Assembly: GCA_016720595.1 (NCBI GenBank)
Contig: JADKKI010000072.1
Span: 372,001 to 436,000 of the forward strand
DNA: 64,000 bases
Direction of reading: 5' to 3'
Source of the DNA: Myxococcales bacterium
GTDB taxonomy: Bacteria > Myxococcota_A > Polyangia > Haliangiales > Haliangiaceae
Below, in pieces: positions 31,585-39,672 of this stretch. The translations under genes were made by a program, and so were the position numbers. Position 1 is the stretch's first letter, and every line of letters begins with the position of its first letter. The notes under the pieces were generated by a model that ran no database searches, had not been told where the DNA came from, and saw only the letters and a list, made by a program, of their open reading frames with translations.

Positions 31585-32322
31585 ATGGCCGAGACGTCGC
31601 CGCCTGCCAAGGGCATCGTCATTCACCCGCAGCTGATCCTGGTCGGCGCCGGGATCGCCGTGCTCGGCCTGATCATGGCCGGCGCGTTCTTCTGGATGGT
31701 GCCGAACGCCGCCGCGCGCGAGACCAAGGCCGCCTGTCGGGGGCTGCGCGCGGATCAGCCGCTGAACGCCGCTCTGTGTGGCGGTGCCGCGTCTTGCAAC
31801 CTGCCGGTTCGTGCGCCGGACTTCACCGCCGTCGATCATCAGGGCAAGCCGGTCAAGCTGTCGGACTTCCGCGGCAAGGTCGTGCTCCTGAACTTCTGGG
31901 CGTCGTGGTGCGGGGTCTGCAAGACCGAGAAGCCCGCCCTGCGTGCGATGGCCGACGAGATGGCGAGCGATGACTTCGTGGTCCTCGCGCTCGCCTCGGA
32001 TCACACCTGGAGCGAGGTCCTGGTCGCGCTCGTCGAGGGGCTCGCGCCCACGTTCCGCCTGCCCGAGGGCGCGCTCGATCTCGCGGCGGCGCTCAAGGCC
32101 TACAGCCAGGCGCTCCCCAGCGGCATCCCGTTCAAGGTCCTCCTCGATCCACCCGCCGGCGACGGCAACATCGGCCAGATCACCGCGTCGTGGGGCATCA
32201 AGGCGGTGCCCGAGAGCGCGCTGATCGACCGCGACGGCACGATCCGCGCGTACTTCGTCAACAAGCGGGACTGGGAGTCCCCGGTGGCGAAAACCTGCCT
32301 GCGCTCCGTCCTCGACGAGTGA
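31585..32322 (+). CDS. TlpA/ResA-type membrane-anchored thioredoxin
   Basis: The 245-residue protein has one N-terminal transmembrane anchor (about residues 16-38) and a periplasmic thioredoxin fold with the redox motif WCGVC (residues 108-112) and the cis-Pro region AVPESALIDRDG. The order LNFWASWCGVC, then a long helix, matches the TlpA/ResA group that reduces or oxidises disulfides, often for cytochrome c or copper maturation. An extra pair of cysteines precedes the domain (about 65 and 71). Partner unknown. Confidence 0.88.
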   Translation: MAETSPPAKGIVIHPQLILVGAGIAVLGLIMAGAFFWMVPNAAARETKAACRGLRADQPLNAALCGGAASCNLPVRAPDFTAVDHQGKPVKLSDFRGKVVLLNFWASWCGVCKTEKPALRAMADEMASDDFVVLALASDHTWSEVLVALVEGLAPTFRLPEGALDLAAALKAYSQALPSGIPFKVLLDPPAGDGNIGQITASWGIKAVPESALIDRDGTIRAYFVNKRDWESPVAKTCLRSVLDE

Positions 32323-32330
32323 GCCCGGGG

Positions 32331-32336
32331 TAGGCT
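32331..32336 (+). promoter_or_regulatory. putative -10 box of a leaderless transcript
   Basis: TAGGCT lies in the 20-base gap behind the thioredoxin gene and ends 6 bases before the ATG at 32343. Confidence 0.35.
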
Positions 32337-32342
32337 GCCTGC

Positions 32343-32708
32343 ATGGCACGGGTGCTGGTGATCGACGACGAACCGGATGTGGTTCGCCTGATCGTCAAGG
32401 TGCTGTCGGGCCGCGGCCACGTGGTCCAGGTCGCCCGTGATGGAGCGAGTGCGCTGGCGCGGGTCAAGCACGAGCCGCCCGACGTGATCCTGCTCGATTC
32501 CGATCTGCCGAAGATCGATGGCGCCGAGGTGTGCCGCCGGATCAAGGGCGACAAGGGCACGGAGGCGATCCCGGTCGTGATGATGACGTCCTCGTACATC
32601 GATATCTACGACGTCGGCGCCGACGGTGGTCCCGAGGCCTTCGTGGTGCGCCCGTTCGTGCGCGAGGTGCTCGCGAACGTCGTCGAGCGCGTCCTGTTCC
32701 GCCGCTAG
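32343..32708 (+). CDS. single-domain response regulator receiver
   Basis: A 121-residue stand-alone receiver domain with acidic pocket D8/D9, phospho-accepting D52 (VILLDSDLP) and the switch threonine in VVMMTSS. The nearly invariant lysine before proline is arginine here (VVRPF), which may change its signalling. No output domain and no sensor kinase next to it. It is followed after 11 bases by the CobW-like GTPase gene. Confidence 0.9.
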   Translation: MARVLVIDDEPDVVRLIVKVLSGRGHVVQVARDGASALARVKHEPPDVILLDSDLPKIDGAEVCRRIKGDKGTEAIPVVMMTSSYIDIYDVGADGGPEAFVVRPFVREVLANVVERVLFRR

Positions 32709-32719
32709 CCGGTCGCGCC

Positions 32720-33700
32720 ATGCCGATCGATCGCGTCCCGTTCACGATCCTCACCGGCTGGCTCGGCGCCGGCAAGACCACCGCGCTGAACCGGATGCTC
32801 GCGGCGCAGCACGGCAAGAAGATCGCGGTCCTGATCAACGAGCTCGGCCGGATCTCGATCGACACCCAGCTGATCATCGGCCGCGGCGGCGACGTGCTCG
32901 AGCTCGCAGGCGGCTGCGTGTGCTGCAAGGTCGACATCAAGAACGACCTGTGGGACGGGATCGGCGACATCATCGCCCGCAGCGCGCCGGATCACGTGGT
33001 GCTCGAGACCACCGGCATCGCCGAGCCGGCCGCGATCCTCGAGGGCCTGGTCCGGGTGCCGGAGAAGGTGCGTGACCGCGTGATGCCCGCCGGCGTGGTC
33101 TGCGTGGTCGATGCCGAGGCCGGAGGTGCCGCGCTGACCACCCGCGAGGAGGCGCGCGAGCAGGTGATGTCCGCCGATCGCGTGCTGCTCGCGAAGCTCG
33201 ACGTCGCCAGCATCGATGCCGTGCGCGCCACCCACGCGCTGCTCGACCAGCTCGCGCCCCACGCCGAGCGGGCGAGCTTCCCCACCGACGATGCCGGGGC
33301 GCGCGCGATGACCTCGTGGATCGTCGAGCCGCGCAAGCTCCGCGCGTGGTCACAGCCGTCGCGCCACGCCGAGCACGATCACGCGCACGCACCGCACGCC
33401 CACGCCAACCAGATCGTCGCGGTGACGTTCACCGACGATGCACCGCTGCTCGGTGATCGCGTGCTCGCCGCGCTCGATGCGCTCGGGGACCGGCTGCTCC
33501 GCGCCAAGGGCTTCCTGAACGTGGCGGGCGACGATCGCCGCGGCTTCGTGGAGCGGGCGGGGATCCGCACCGAGCTCCGGTATCTGGAGCCGTGGGGGGA
33601 GGGGCCGCGCAAGACCGAGCTGGTGCTGATCGGGGACGGGCTCGACGAGGCGGCGATCCACCGCGCCCTGTGGGCCTGCCGGTCCGGCCTGTTCGGCTGA
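32720..33700 (+). CDS. CobW/COG0523-family GTPase (metal chaperone-like)
   Basis: The 326-residue protein has the G1 motif GWLGAGKTT, the family metal-binding signature GGCVCC (about residues 58-63), the switch ETTGIAEPA, and a His-rich linker (HAEHDHAHAPHAHA, about 215-228) before the C-terminal CobW domain. These proteins deliver metals such as zinc, cobalt or iron to target enzymes using GTP. No cobalamin or zinc-uptake gene is nearby, so the metal is undetermined. Confidence 0.92.
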   Translation: MPIDRVPFTILTGWLGAGKTTALNRMLAAQHGKKIAVLINELGRISIDTQLIIGRGGDVLELAGGCVCCKVDIKNDLWDGIGDIIARSAPDHVVLETTGIAEPAAILEGLVRVPEKVRDRVMPAGVVCVVDAEAGGAALTTREEAREQVMSADRVLLAKLDVASIDAVRATHALLDQLAPHAERASFPTDDAGARAMTSWIVEPRKLRAWSQPSRHAEHDHAHAPHAHANQIVAVTFTDDAPLLGDRVLAALDALGDRLLRAKGFLNVAGDDRRGFVERAGIRTELRYLEPWGEGPRKTELVLIGDGLDEAAIHRALWACRSGLFG

Positions 33701-33777
33701 TCTGGCGGCATCCGGCTGCATCCAGATCGCCCGGCCGGACGAACAACTCTGGTACCTAAGCACCTGGAGGAAGTCTG

Positions 33778-34221
33778 ATGCGCCATGTCCTGACGATCGG
33801 TTTCGCAGTCGCGCTCGCTGCATGCGGTGGCAAGAGCAAGGGTTCGGAGCAGCCCACCGGCCCTGACAAGCCCCTGTTCGAGCGCCTCGGAGGCCAGCCC
33901 GCGATCAACGCCGTGGTCCACGAGTTCGTGGCGACGACCGGCGCGGATCCGCGGATCAACATGTTCTTCACGAACGTCGACATCCCGAAGCTCGAGAAGG
34001 CGATGGACGATCACATCTGCTCGATCACGGGTGGAGGCTGCACGTACGCGGGCAAGTCGATGCTCGACGCGCACACCAACATGAAGGTCCTGCAGAAGGA
34101 CTTCGACGCCTTCATGGACGACCTCGAGAAGACCCTGACCAAGCTGAACGTCCCCGCCCGCGAGAAGGGCGAGGTGCTCGGCGCATTCCGCGGGATGGCG
34201 GCCGACGTCGTCGGTCACTGA
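33778..34221 (+). CDS. lipoprotein with truncated haemoglobin domain
   Basis: The 147-residue product has a lipoprotein signal (VALAAC, Cys16) and then a group 1 truncated globin domain: LFERLGGQPAINAVVHEFV, DPRINMFF, the Gly-Gly turn (GGGCTYAG), and the proximal histidine in SMLDAHTNM (His99). Globins are normally cytoplasmic; here the domain should be tethered outside the inner membrane. GGAGGAAG lies about 5-10 bases upstream of the ATG. Possible role in NO or O2 chemistry (inference). Confidence 0.85.
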   Translation: MRHVLTIGFAVALAACGGKSKGSEQPTGPDKPLFERLGGQPAINAVVHEFVATTGADPRINMFFTNVDIPKLEKAMDDHICSITGGGCTYAGKSMLDAHTNMKVLQKDFDAFMDDLEKTLTKLNVPAREKGEVLGAFRGMAADVVGH

Positions 34222-34230
34222 CCGGCGCGT

Positions 34231-35472
34231 TCACAACCAGACGGCGGCGCGGACCTGGGTCAGCGCCGCCTCGCCCGCGATCAGGCCCGCGTCGTCCGCG
34301 TCGTGGATCGCGAGGCCGATCAGGTCACCACCGGCGGGCGCCGCACCGAACGCAGCGTCGACGGCGATCCAGGCGCGCCCCGTCCACGACACCGCCCAGC
34401 GATGGCGGAACAGGTGATCTCCGTCGATCCGGAGGCCGGTGACGACGCGCGTGGGGATCCCTGCGCGCGTGGCGACCGCGGCGTAGGCGAGGGCGAACGT
34501 GGTGCAATCGCCGGCGGTGGCGTTGGCCGCATCGCGAGGCGTGGGCGCTCCTGCGCGGAGATCGGGGGAGATCCGCGCGCGCACGGCAGCGACGAGGTCC
34601 GTGATGTCGCGGCTCCGATCGGTGCCCGCGGGGCCCGGCGGGAGATCGCCGGGCAGGGAGGCGCCGAGGTCGAGCTCGAGGCTCGCATCGGCGATGTGCG
34701 CGGTCTGCGCGGGCACCGCGGGGAGGGCGAGGTCCCCGATCAGCGCGAGCCGGTGGCCGCGGATCCGCGTGCCGGTGAGCGGCACCGAGGTCGCGGCGAT
34801 CAGATCGACGAGCGGGAACGGCTGCGTGGCCTGAGCCTGGGTGGCGCGCATCGCGATCACGCCCTCGCCATCGACCACGCGGACCGGCGATCCATCGGTC
34901 CCGAGATCGATGGTGGCCTCGACGATCGGCCCGGCATCGAGCGCGAGCCGGGCGATCAGCCGGGCGGGAGCCGCCTGGGTGATGTGTCCCGAGCCCGCCA
35001 CGAACCCGCGTGCCGGGAGGAACACGGCGCCGGTGAACTGGCCGTCCCGGCGCAGCACGAGAGGCACCAGCTCGGCGGGCAGCGCCGCGGCCGGGAGCGT
35101 CCGGCGGGTCCCGTCGAGCGTGACGTGCCAGCCACCGGCGTCGCGGCGAGCCTCGCCATGGCGCTCTCCGATCCCGAGCTCGGTCCAGCGGACGAACGAG
35201 GGGACGAGCTGCGCCGACGCGTGGATCTCGATCGTCGTGGTCAGCGCCACGGGCGCGTTGCCGCGCAGGAACTGGAGCGCCTCGGTGCGGCGGAGGATCA
35301 CGCCAGTGTGCGACCAGGTCTCGGCCTCGACCGCCGTCCCGACCTGCGCACCACCGAGCCAGATCGTGTACCGCCGCTGCTGATCGGCGGGCTGGACGTC
35401 GGGCGCATCACCCGCCGGGTGAACGGGGGGTGGCGTGCACGCCGCGAGGATCAAGAGGACTGCACGGCGCAC
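34231..35472 (-). CDS. lipoprotein with C-terminal transglutaminase-like domain
   Basis: The 413-residue product has a lipoprotein signal (LLILAACTPPP). The C-terminal 130 residues form a transglutaminase-core domain with the catalytic Cys in AGDCTTFALAYAAVA, His in LFRHRWAVSW and Asp in WIAVDAAFG. The N-terminal beta-rich half resembles domains that accompany bacterial transglutaminase-like proteins. Such proteins act as proteases or crosslinkers in the envelope. GTG start, 8 bases downstream of a TACGAT box. Confidence 0.8.
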   Translation of the reverse strand: MRRAVLLILAACTPPPVHPAGDAPDVQPADQQRRYTIWLGGAQVGTAVEAETWSHTGVILRRTEALQFLRGNAPVALTTTIEIHASAQLVPSFVRWTELGIGERHGEARRDAGGWHVTLDGTRRTLPAAALPAELVPLVLRRDGQFTGAVFLPARGFVAGSGHITQAAPARLIARLALDAGPIVEATIDLGTDGSPVRVVDGEGVIAMRATQAQATQPFPLVDLIAATSVPLTGTRIRGHRLALIGDLALPAVPAQTAHIADASLELDLGASLPGDLPPGPAGTDRSRDITDLVAAVRARISPDLRAGAPTPRDAANATAGDCTTFALAYAAVATRAGIPTRVVTGLRIDGDHLFRHRWAVSWTGRAWIAVDAAFGAAPAGGDLIGLAIHDADDAGLIAGEAALTQVRAAVWL

Positions 35473-35523
35473 GGAAAATGATCGTAGCCAGCGTCAGACC
35501 ACCAGCGCAAACTCGCTGCCCGA

Positions 35524-36363
35524 ATGTCTCCGTCTGTGCCCTGGATCCTGATCGGCTGCGGCTACACCGGATCGCGCCTGGCGCGCGTCCTGGTGGGGCA
35601 GGGCGTCGATCTGACGATCACCCGGCGCCGCGCCGCCGATGCCGAGGCCATGGCCGTGCAGATCGGGGCCCGTGGCGTGGCGGTGGACCTCGGGGACCCG
35701 GCGACGCTCACCGGCATCATCCCGCCCGGCGCGATCGTGGTGTGCCTGGCGCCGCCGGGGCCCGCACCGGGTGCCGAGCTGCGCGGGTTGATCGCCGCGG
35801 CCGAACACGCACGCCGGATCGTCTACGTCGGCTCGACGGGCGTGTATGCGGCGGGCGGAGGCGCGTGGGTGGACGAGCAGTGGCCGATCGCGCCGATCAC
35901 GCCGTCAGGCGCGGCGCGGGTCGCCGCCGAGGCCGCACTCGCGGAGGCCAAGGTCTCGCATGTCGTGCTGCGGGTCGCGGGGATCCACGGCCCGGGTCGC
36001 GGGCTCGTCGATCGGCTGCGCGCGGGCACCTACCGGATCGTCGGCGATGGTAGCTCCCACGTCAGCAGGATCCACGTCGTCGATCTGGTCGAGGCGATCG
36101 TGCGCGCCGGCCACTCCACGATCACCGGTGCGGTGAACCTCGCCGATGATGATCCCGCACCGATCGGCCTCGTCGCCGATACGCTCGCCGCGCAGCTCGG
36201 CGTGCCCATGCCGCCGCGGGTCCCGGTGGACAGCGTGCCGCCCGAGGTCGCCGGCATGCTGACGGCGGATCGCCGGATCGCGAACCGCCGCATGAAGGAG
36301 GAGCTCGGCGTGGTGCTGCGCTATCCGAGCTGGCGCGACGCTGTCGATCCCGACGCGGCGTAG
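35524..36363 (+). CDS. extended short-chain dehydrogenase/epimerase-like protein
   Basis: The 279-residue protein has the nucleotide-binding motif GCGYTGSRLA, the VYVGSTGVYA strand, and C-terminal conservation of atypical extended SDRs related to YeeZ (GIHGPGRGLVDRL, SRIHVVDLVEAI). The usual YxxxK catalytic pair is not evident (TPSGAARVAAE at that place), so it may not be a typical epimerase. Single gene, ending before a strong inverted repeat. Confidence 0.75.
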   Translation: MSPSVPWILIGCGYTGSRLARVLVGQGVDLTITRRRAADAEAMAVQIGARGVAVDLGDPATLTGIIPPGAIVVCLAPPGPAPGAELRGLIAAAEHARRIVYVGSTGVYAAGGGAWVDEQWPIAPITPSGAARVAAEAALAEAKVSHVVLRVAGIHGPGRGLVDRLRAGTYRIVGDGSSHVSRIHVVDLVEAIVRAGHSTITGAVNLADDDPAPIGLVADTLAAQLGVPMPPRVPVDSVPPEVAGMLTADRRIANRRMKEELGVVLRYPSWRDAVDPDAA

Positions 36364-36390
36364 TCCGACGGGGTGCAGCCCACCTGATCA

Positions 36391-36480
36391 GAGATCAAAC
36401 CCAGGAAGCAGGGAAGCAAGGCAGCGGACTTGGAAAAAAAATCCTCCGACCTTGGTTCCTGGCTTCCTGGCTTTGATCTC
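36391..36480. terminator. 31-bp inverted repeat between convergent genes, probable bidirectional terminator
   Basis: Arms at 36391-36421 and 36450-36480 match at 27 of 31 positions (GAGATCAAAnCCAGGAAGC, then AAGG at the inner end). The 28-base loop contains a run of eight A. The stretch is clearly lower in GC than its surroundings and lies between the stops at 36363 (+) and 36512 (-). It could act as a terminator for both genes, or be a copy of a dispersed intergenic repeat. Confidence 0.6.
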
Positions 36481-36511
36481 CGCTGGCTACGGGTGGGCCG
36501 CCGACAGGAAG

Positions 36512-37861
36512 CTAGCGCGCGCGCCGGCGGCGCAGCATCACCGCGCCGGCGAGCGCCGACAGCGCGAGCGCTCCACCCGGCGATCCGGTGCCGGTCTCGC
36601 AGCAGCCGCTGCCGTTCTTGACCGCGGGCGTCGGCAGATCCACCACCTCCAGATCCGCGAGCGCACCACAGGTGCCGGGGCCGGTGGCGCCGAACTGCTG
36701 TTGCAGCGAGGGCCACAGCGGCGCGCACATGTCCTGGCTCGTGGTGCCGGCGGCGCACTCGGCAGGTCCTGCAAGCTCGACGAACCGGAACAGCTTCTGC
36801 CACGCGAGCGGGTTACTCGCGCGCCCCACGGCCATGTAGTCGGGCTGCCAGTTCGCCCCGCAGCCGACGAGCGTGCCGTCCGGCTTCTGCGCGAGGCAGC
36901 CGAGCAGCGGCGGCCGCGCGTCCTGCGCGTTCGGCTTGACCATCCCGAGCCGCGCGAACGCACCATCGGCCGCGGCCGATTCGAAGGTGCCGCCGTTGAT
37001 CGTGGCGATCAGCGCGGTGCCGTTCGAGCGCACGATGATGTCGCGCACCGGATCGGTGGTGGCGGCGACCTCGGTGAACGTGGTGCCGCCATCGTGCGAG
37101 CGATACACGCGATCGCCCGCGGGAGGGTTGGCGCCCAGCGAGGTCAGGTAGAGGTGATCCGGATCCGCGGGATCGACGGCGGTGACGTGGACGATCGGCG
37201 TGGAGCCGAACAGGACGTTCGTGGGGAGAGGAAGCTCGGTCCAGATGCCGCCGCCGTTGGTCGAGCGCTCGAGGTGCGCCTGCGCGGTGCCGGCGACCTG
37301 ATAGCCGGTGACGTAGACGCGCTGCGGATCGGACTTCGCGACCTTGATGCTCTTCCACCACACGACCGGCGAGCTGAGGCCCTGCGAGGTGAACGTCACG
37401 CCGTTGTCCGTGGAGCGAAACACGTCGTTGGGCTTGGCGCTCTCGGCGGTGGCCACCCAGACGTCGCCGGTCGGGCTGATGTCGAGCGCGTCGATCCAGA
37501 TGTCGGCGATCCGGCCCGGATCTCCGGGCGGCTTCTCCGAGGTCGCGGTGGTCCACGTGCAGCCGTTGTCGCGGCTGACGCGCAGGCCGGTGAACGTCGT
37601 GGCGAAGATCGCGCCATCCGTCGCGATCGCGTACTTCGGATCGAACTCGCCGCCGTAGCCGATCGCCTTCTCGCAGATCCAGCGGAAGGTGCAGCCGTCG
37701 TCGTGACTGACCAGGAGGCCAAAGGTCGTGCGCACGTAGAGCGAGTGATCGTCGCCCGGCCGCAGGAAGATGCCGTTGGTCAGCGGCGCGCGCCCGTTCG
37801 CCATCGCCGCGGCGGGCGCCCAGAGGGCGAGGCAGGCGGCAAACACCAGGGCGCGGCGCAC
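36512..37861 (-). CDS. BNR/sialidase-type propeller protein with MYXO-CTERM-like tail
   Basis: The 449-residue product has a signal peptide (ending AAAMA), then BNR/sortilin-like repeats (LLVSHDDGCTFRW, LRVSRDNGCTWTT, VFRSTDNGVTFTS, VYRSHDGGTTFTE) forming a propeller. It ends with a CC pair, a Gly-rich hydrophobic helix and RRRRAR, which is like the MYXO-CTERM surface-sorting tail. It should be exported and processed by a rhombo-/exosortase-type enzyme. GTG start placed 2 bases after the xth stop; a TATAGT box sits 6 bases upstream. Confidence 0.75.
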   Translation of the reverse strand: MRRALVFAACLALWAPAAAMANGRAPLTNGIFLRPGDDHSLYVRTTFGLLVSHDDGCTFRWICEKAIGYGGEFDPKYAIATDGAIFATTFTGLRVSRDNGCTWTTATSEKPPGDPGRIADIWIDALDISPTGDVWVATAESAKPNDVFRSTDNGVTFTSQGLSSPVVWWKSIKVAKSDPQRVYVTGYQVAGTAQAHLERSTNGGGIWTELPLPTNVLFGSTPIVHVTAVDPADPDHLYLTSLGANPPAGDRVYRSHDGGTTFTEVAATTDPVRDIIVRSNGTALIATINGGTFESAAADGAFARLGMVKPNAQDARPPLLGCLAQKPDGTLVGCGANWQPDYMAVGRASNPLAWQKLFRFVELAGPAECAAGTTSQDMCAPLWPSLQQQFGATGPGTCGALADLEVVDLPTPAVKNGSGCCETGTGSPGGALALSALAGAVMLRRRRAR

Positions 37862-37863
37862 GC

Positions 37864-38640
37864 TCAGACTATAGTCCCAAAGGTCGCCGTCACCGGAGCA
37901 TGATCGCTCGCGTCCTGGCCCTTCCGGGCGTTGCGGTCGATCGTGCACGCCGTGCACCGCGCGGTCATCGATGCGCTGGTCAGGATGTGGTCGATCCGCA
38001 GGCCCTGGTTCTTGAAGAACGAGACCCCGCGGTAGTCCCACCACGACCACACGCCGCCCGCGGGCGTCAGCACGCGGAACACGTCGTCGAGCCCCCACGC
38101 GCGGACCTCCGCGAGCGCGGCGCGCTCGGGCTGGCTGCAGTGGATCTGATCCTTCCAGGTGGCCGGCGCCCACACGTCCTGATCGTCGGCGGTGACGTTC
38201 ATGTCGCCGCACACGACCAGTGCCCGATCGGGAGCGCTGGTGCGCGTGAGGAACGCTCGCAGCCGGCCGAACCACGCGAGCTTGTACGGATAGCGATCGG
38301 AGTCGAGGGCCTGGCCGTTCGGCACGTACAGGTTGACCACCCGTACACCGTGCGTGGTCGCGGCGATCACCCGCGCCTCGTCGTCGGGCACGTCATCGCC
38401 AAAGCCGCGCGTCACGTCCTCGAGCGGCTGCGTCGACAGGATCGCGACGCCGTTGTAGCTGGCCTGCCCGAACATCGCGACCTGGTACCCGGCCTTGGTC
38501 ACCGCCTCGAGGGGGAACTTCGCGTCCTCGGTCTTGGTCTCCTGCAGGCACACCACGTCGGGGCGCTCTGCTTCGAGCCAGGCGATCAGGCGAGCCGTCC
38601 GCGCGCGGATCGAGTTGATGTTCCAGGTGACGAGCTTCAT
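37864..38640 (-). CDS. xth: exodeoxyribonuclease III
   Basis: An AP endonuclease and 3'-5' exonuclease for base excision repair. The 258-residue protein has the full EEP-fold motif set: LVTWNINSIRAR, CLQETKTED (metal-binding Glu), YVPNG, GDMNV (Asp/Asn), RIDHILTS and SDHAPV. The ATG at 38640 gives the standard N-terminus; GGGAG lies 3-7 bases upstream. It is followed by the BNR protein gene after 2 bases. Confidence 0.95.
   Translation of the reverse strand: MKLVTWNINSIRARTARLIAWLEAERPDVVCLQETKTEDAKFPLEAVTKAGYQVAMFGQASYNGVAILSTQPLEDVTRGFGDDVPDDEARVIAATTHGVRVVNLYVPNGQALDSDRYPYKLAWFGRLRAFLTRTSAPDRALVVCGDMNVTADDQDVWAPATWKDQIHCSQPERAALAEVRAWGLDDVFRVLTPAGGVWSWWDYRGVSFFKNQGLRIDHILTSASMTARCTACTIDRNARKGQDASDHAPVTATFGTIV
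37868..37873 (-). promoter_or_regulatory. putative -10 box for the BNR protein gene
   Basis: TATAGT on the minus strand, 5 of 6 matches to the consensus, ending 6 bases before the GTG at 37861. It lies inside the last codons of xth, so the downstream gene may be expressed on its own. Confidence 0.4.
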
Positions 38641-38777
38641 CTCCCGAGAACCTACATCACCGTACCGGGCGAGAAGCGTGCCAGGGCGCAACTCGCGTAG
38701 GCGGCTCTTGTCTCACGGGAATGAGGGGTGTGGGGCAGGGGTTAGACCAACAACGGCCGTCGCGCGTGGAGAACATC

Positions 38778-38915
38778 ATGAAGGCACCGAATGACCTGTC
38801 CATCTGGAGCATCATCGAGCGCCTGCAGCGCCGGCTCGAACGTCAGGGCATGAGCGCCGCCGCGGCCGATAAAGCCGTCGCGATCGCTGTGCGCCAGCTC
38901 GCCACCGCGCGTTAG
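38778..38915 (+). CDS. small basic helical protein
   Basis: A 45-residue, all-helical, basic protein (LSIWSIIERLQRRLERQG, then an Ala-rich helix). No family recognised. ATG 38778 is chosen because GGAG lies about 7 bases upstream; the open frame extends to 38721. It is in the gap between two genes on the other strand. Amphipathic helices of this kind may bind nucleic acids or other proteins, but that is only a guess. Confidence 0.45.
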   Translation: MKAPNDLSIWSIIERLQRRLERQGMSAAAADKAVAIAVRQLATAR

Positions 38916-38922
38916 CCGTTCG

Positions 38923-39231
38923 CTAGTCTTTGGGGAGATCGGCGAGCGCGATCTTCGGGTCGAGATACTTCGCGAGCTTGCTCTGGATGTAGTCCTTCGC
39001 GCGACCGCGCAGGAGGAACCCAGGGTCTTCGCCCTTGAACACCGCGTGGCTGCTGCCGAGCGAGAGCTCGCCTTCGATCTTCACGAGCAGGTACTTGCCC
39101 GAGAACCGAGCGCGCTTCTCATCGACCCAGGTCACCTTGATGCCGTGCTTGTTCATCAAGTACTGACCAAGGACATCGAGCCGTGCGCGAGCCTCCTGAT
39201 CGGAGAGGACGTACTGAAAGTCGATCTCCAT
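38923..39231 (-). CDS. polyhydroxyalkanoic acid system-like protein
   Basis: The 102-residue protein shows the pattern of the small TIGR02610-type family (SDQEARARLDVL, VTWVDEKRARFSGKYLLVKIEG split, then a C-terminal amphipathic helix ending LAKYLDP). Members are often found with polyhydroxyalkanoate genes; none are visible here, so the name is by family only. The ATG at 39231 has GGAG 6 bases upstream. Confidence 0.6.
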   Translation of the reverse strand: MEIDFQYVLSDQEARARLDVLGQYLMNKHGIKVTWVDEKRARFSGKYLLVKIEGELSLGSSHAVFKGEDPGFLLRGRAKDYIQSKLAKYLDPKIALADLPKD

Positions 39232-39262
39232 CGCTAGCTCCGATCGTGTACCACGGAACGCG

Positions 39263-39619
39263 TCACTTGGAATCGCCCTCGGACGGTTCGCCACGGGCGG
39301 CGCGATCGAGGGCCTGGCGCTGGGGATCCGTCAGCTGCTGCTCGCAGGCCTCGAACGCCACGCGATCATTCGCGGCGACCAGGCAGGTCCGGACCGCGCC
39401 GCTCCACTTCGAGTCGGTACAGACGTGGCCGATCGAGTCGCGCATCGCCGGCAGCTGAGCCTCCACGGCCCGCCGCATCGCGTCGTCGACGGTCTTGTGC
39501 TCCAGGTCGTCCTTGGCGAGCACCATGAACTTCGCTCCGACCGCACCGCAGGGCGGCCCGTCGGAGGCGCCACGGCTGCACCCCGCGAGGGCCAGGGCGA
39601 ACAGCAGGGCACGAACCAT
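39263..39619 (-). CDS. hypothetical lipoprotein
   Basis: A 118-residue product with a lipoprotein signal (ALALAGCSRG). The mature part is helical with four spaced cysteines (PPCGAVG, HVCTDSK, RTCLVAAN, EACEQQL) that could form two disulfides. It ends in a charged tail. No family recognised. It diverges from the membrane protein gene at 39673. Confidence 0.6.
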   Translation of the reverse strand: MVRALLFALALAGCSRGASDGPPCGAVGAKFMVLAKDDLEHKTVDDAMRRAVEAQLPAMRDSIGHVCTDSKWSGAVRTCLVAANDRVAFEACEQQLTDPQRQALDRAARGEPSEGDSK

Positions 39620-39660
39620 CTCGTGGTTTTCGACTCGCACTGCGCGCGTGTCAAGGCCGG

Positions 39661-39666
39661 TATAGT
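39661..39666 (+). promoter_or_regulatory. putative -10 box of a leaderless transcript
   Basis: TATAGT, 5 of 6 matches to TATAAT, ends exactly 6 bases before the GTG at 39673. The clearest leaderless candidate in the window; no good -35 box is seen. Confidence 0.5.
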
Positions 39667-39672
39667 CGCGAC

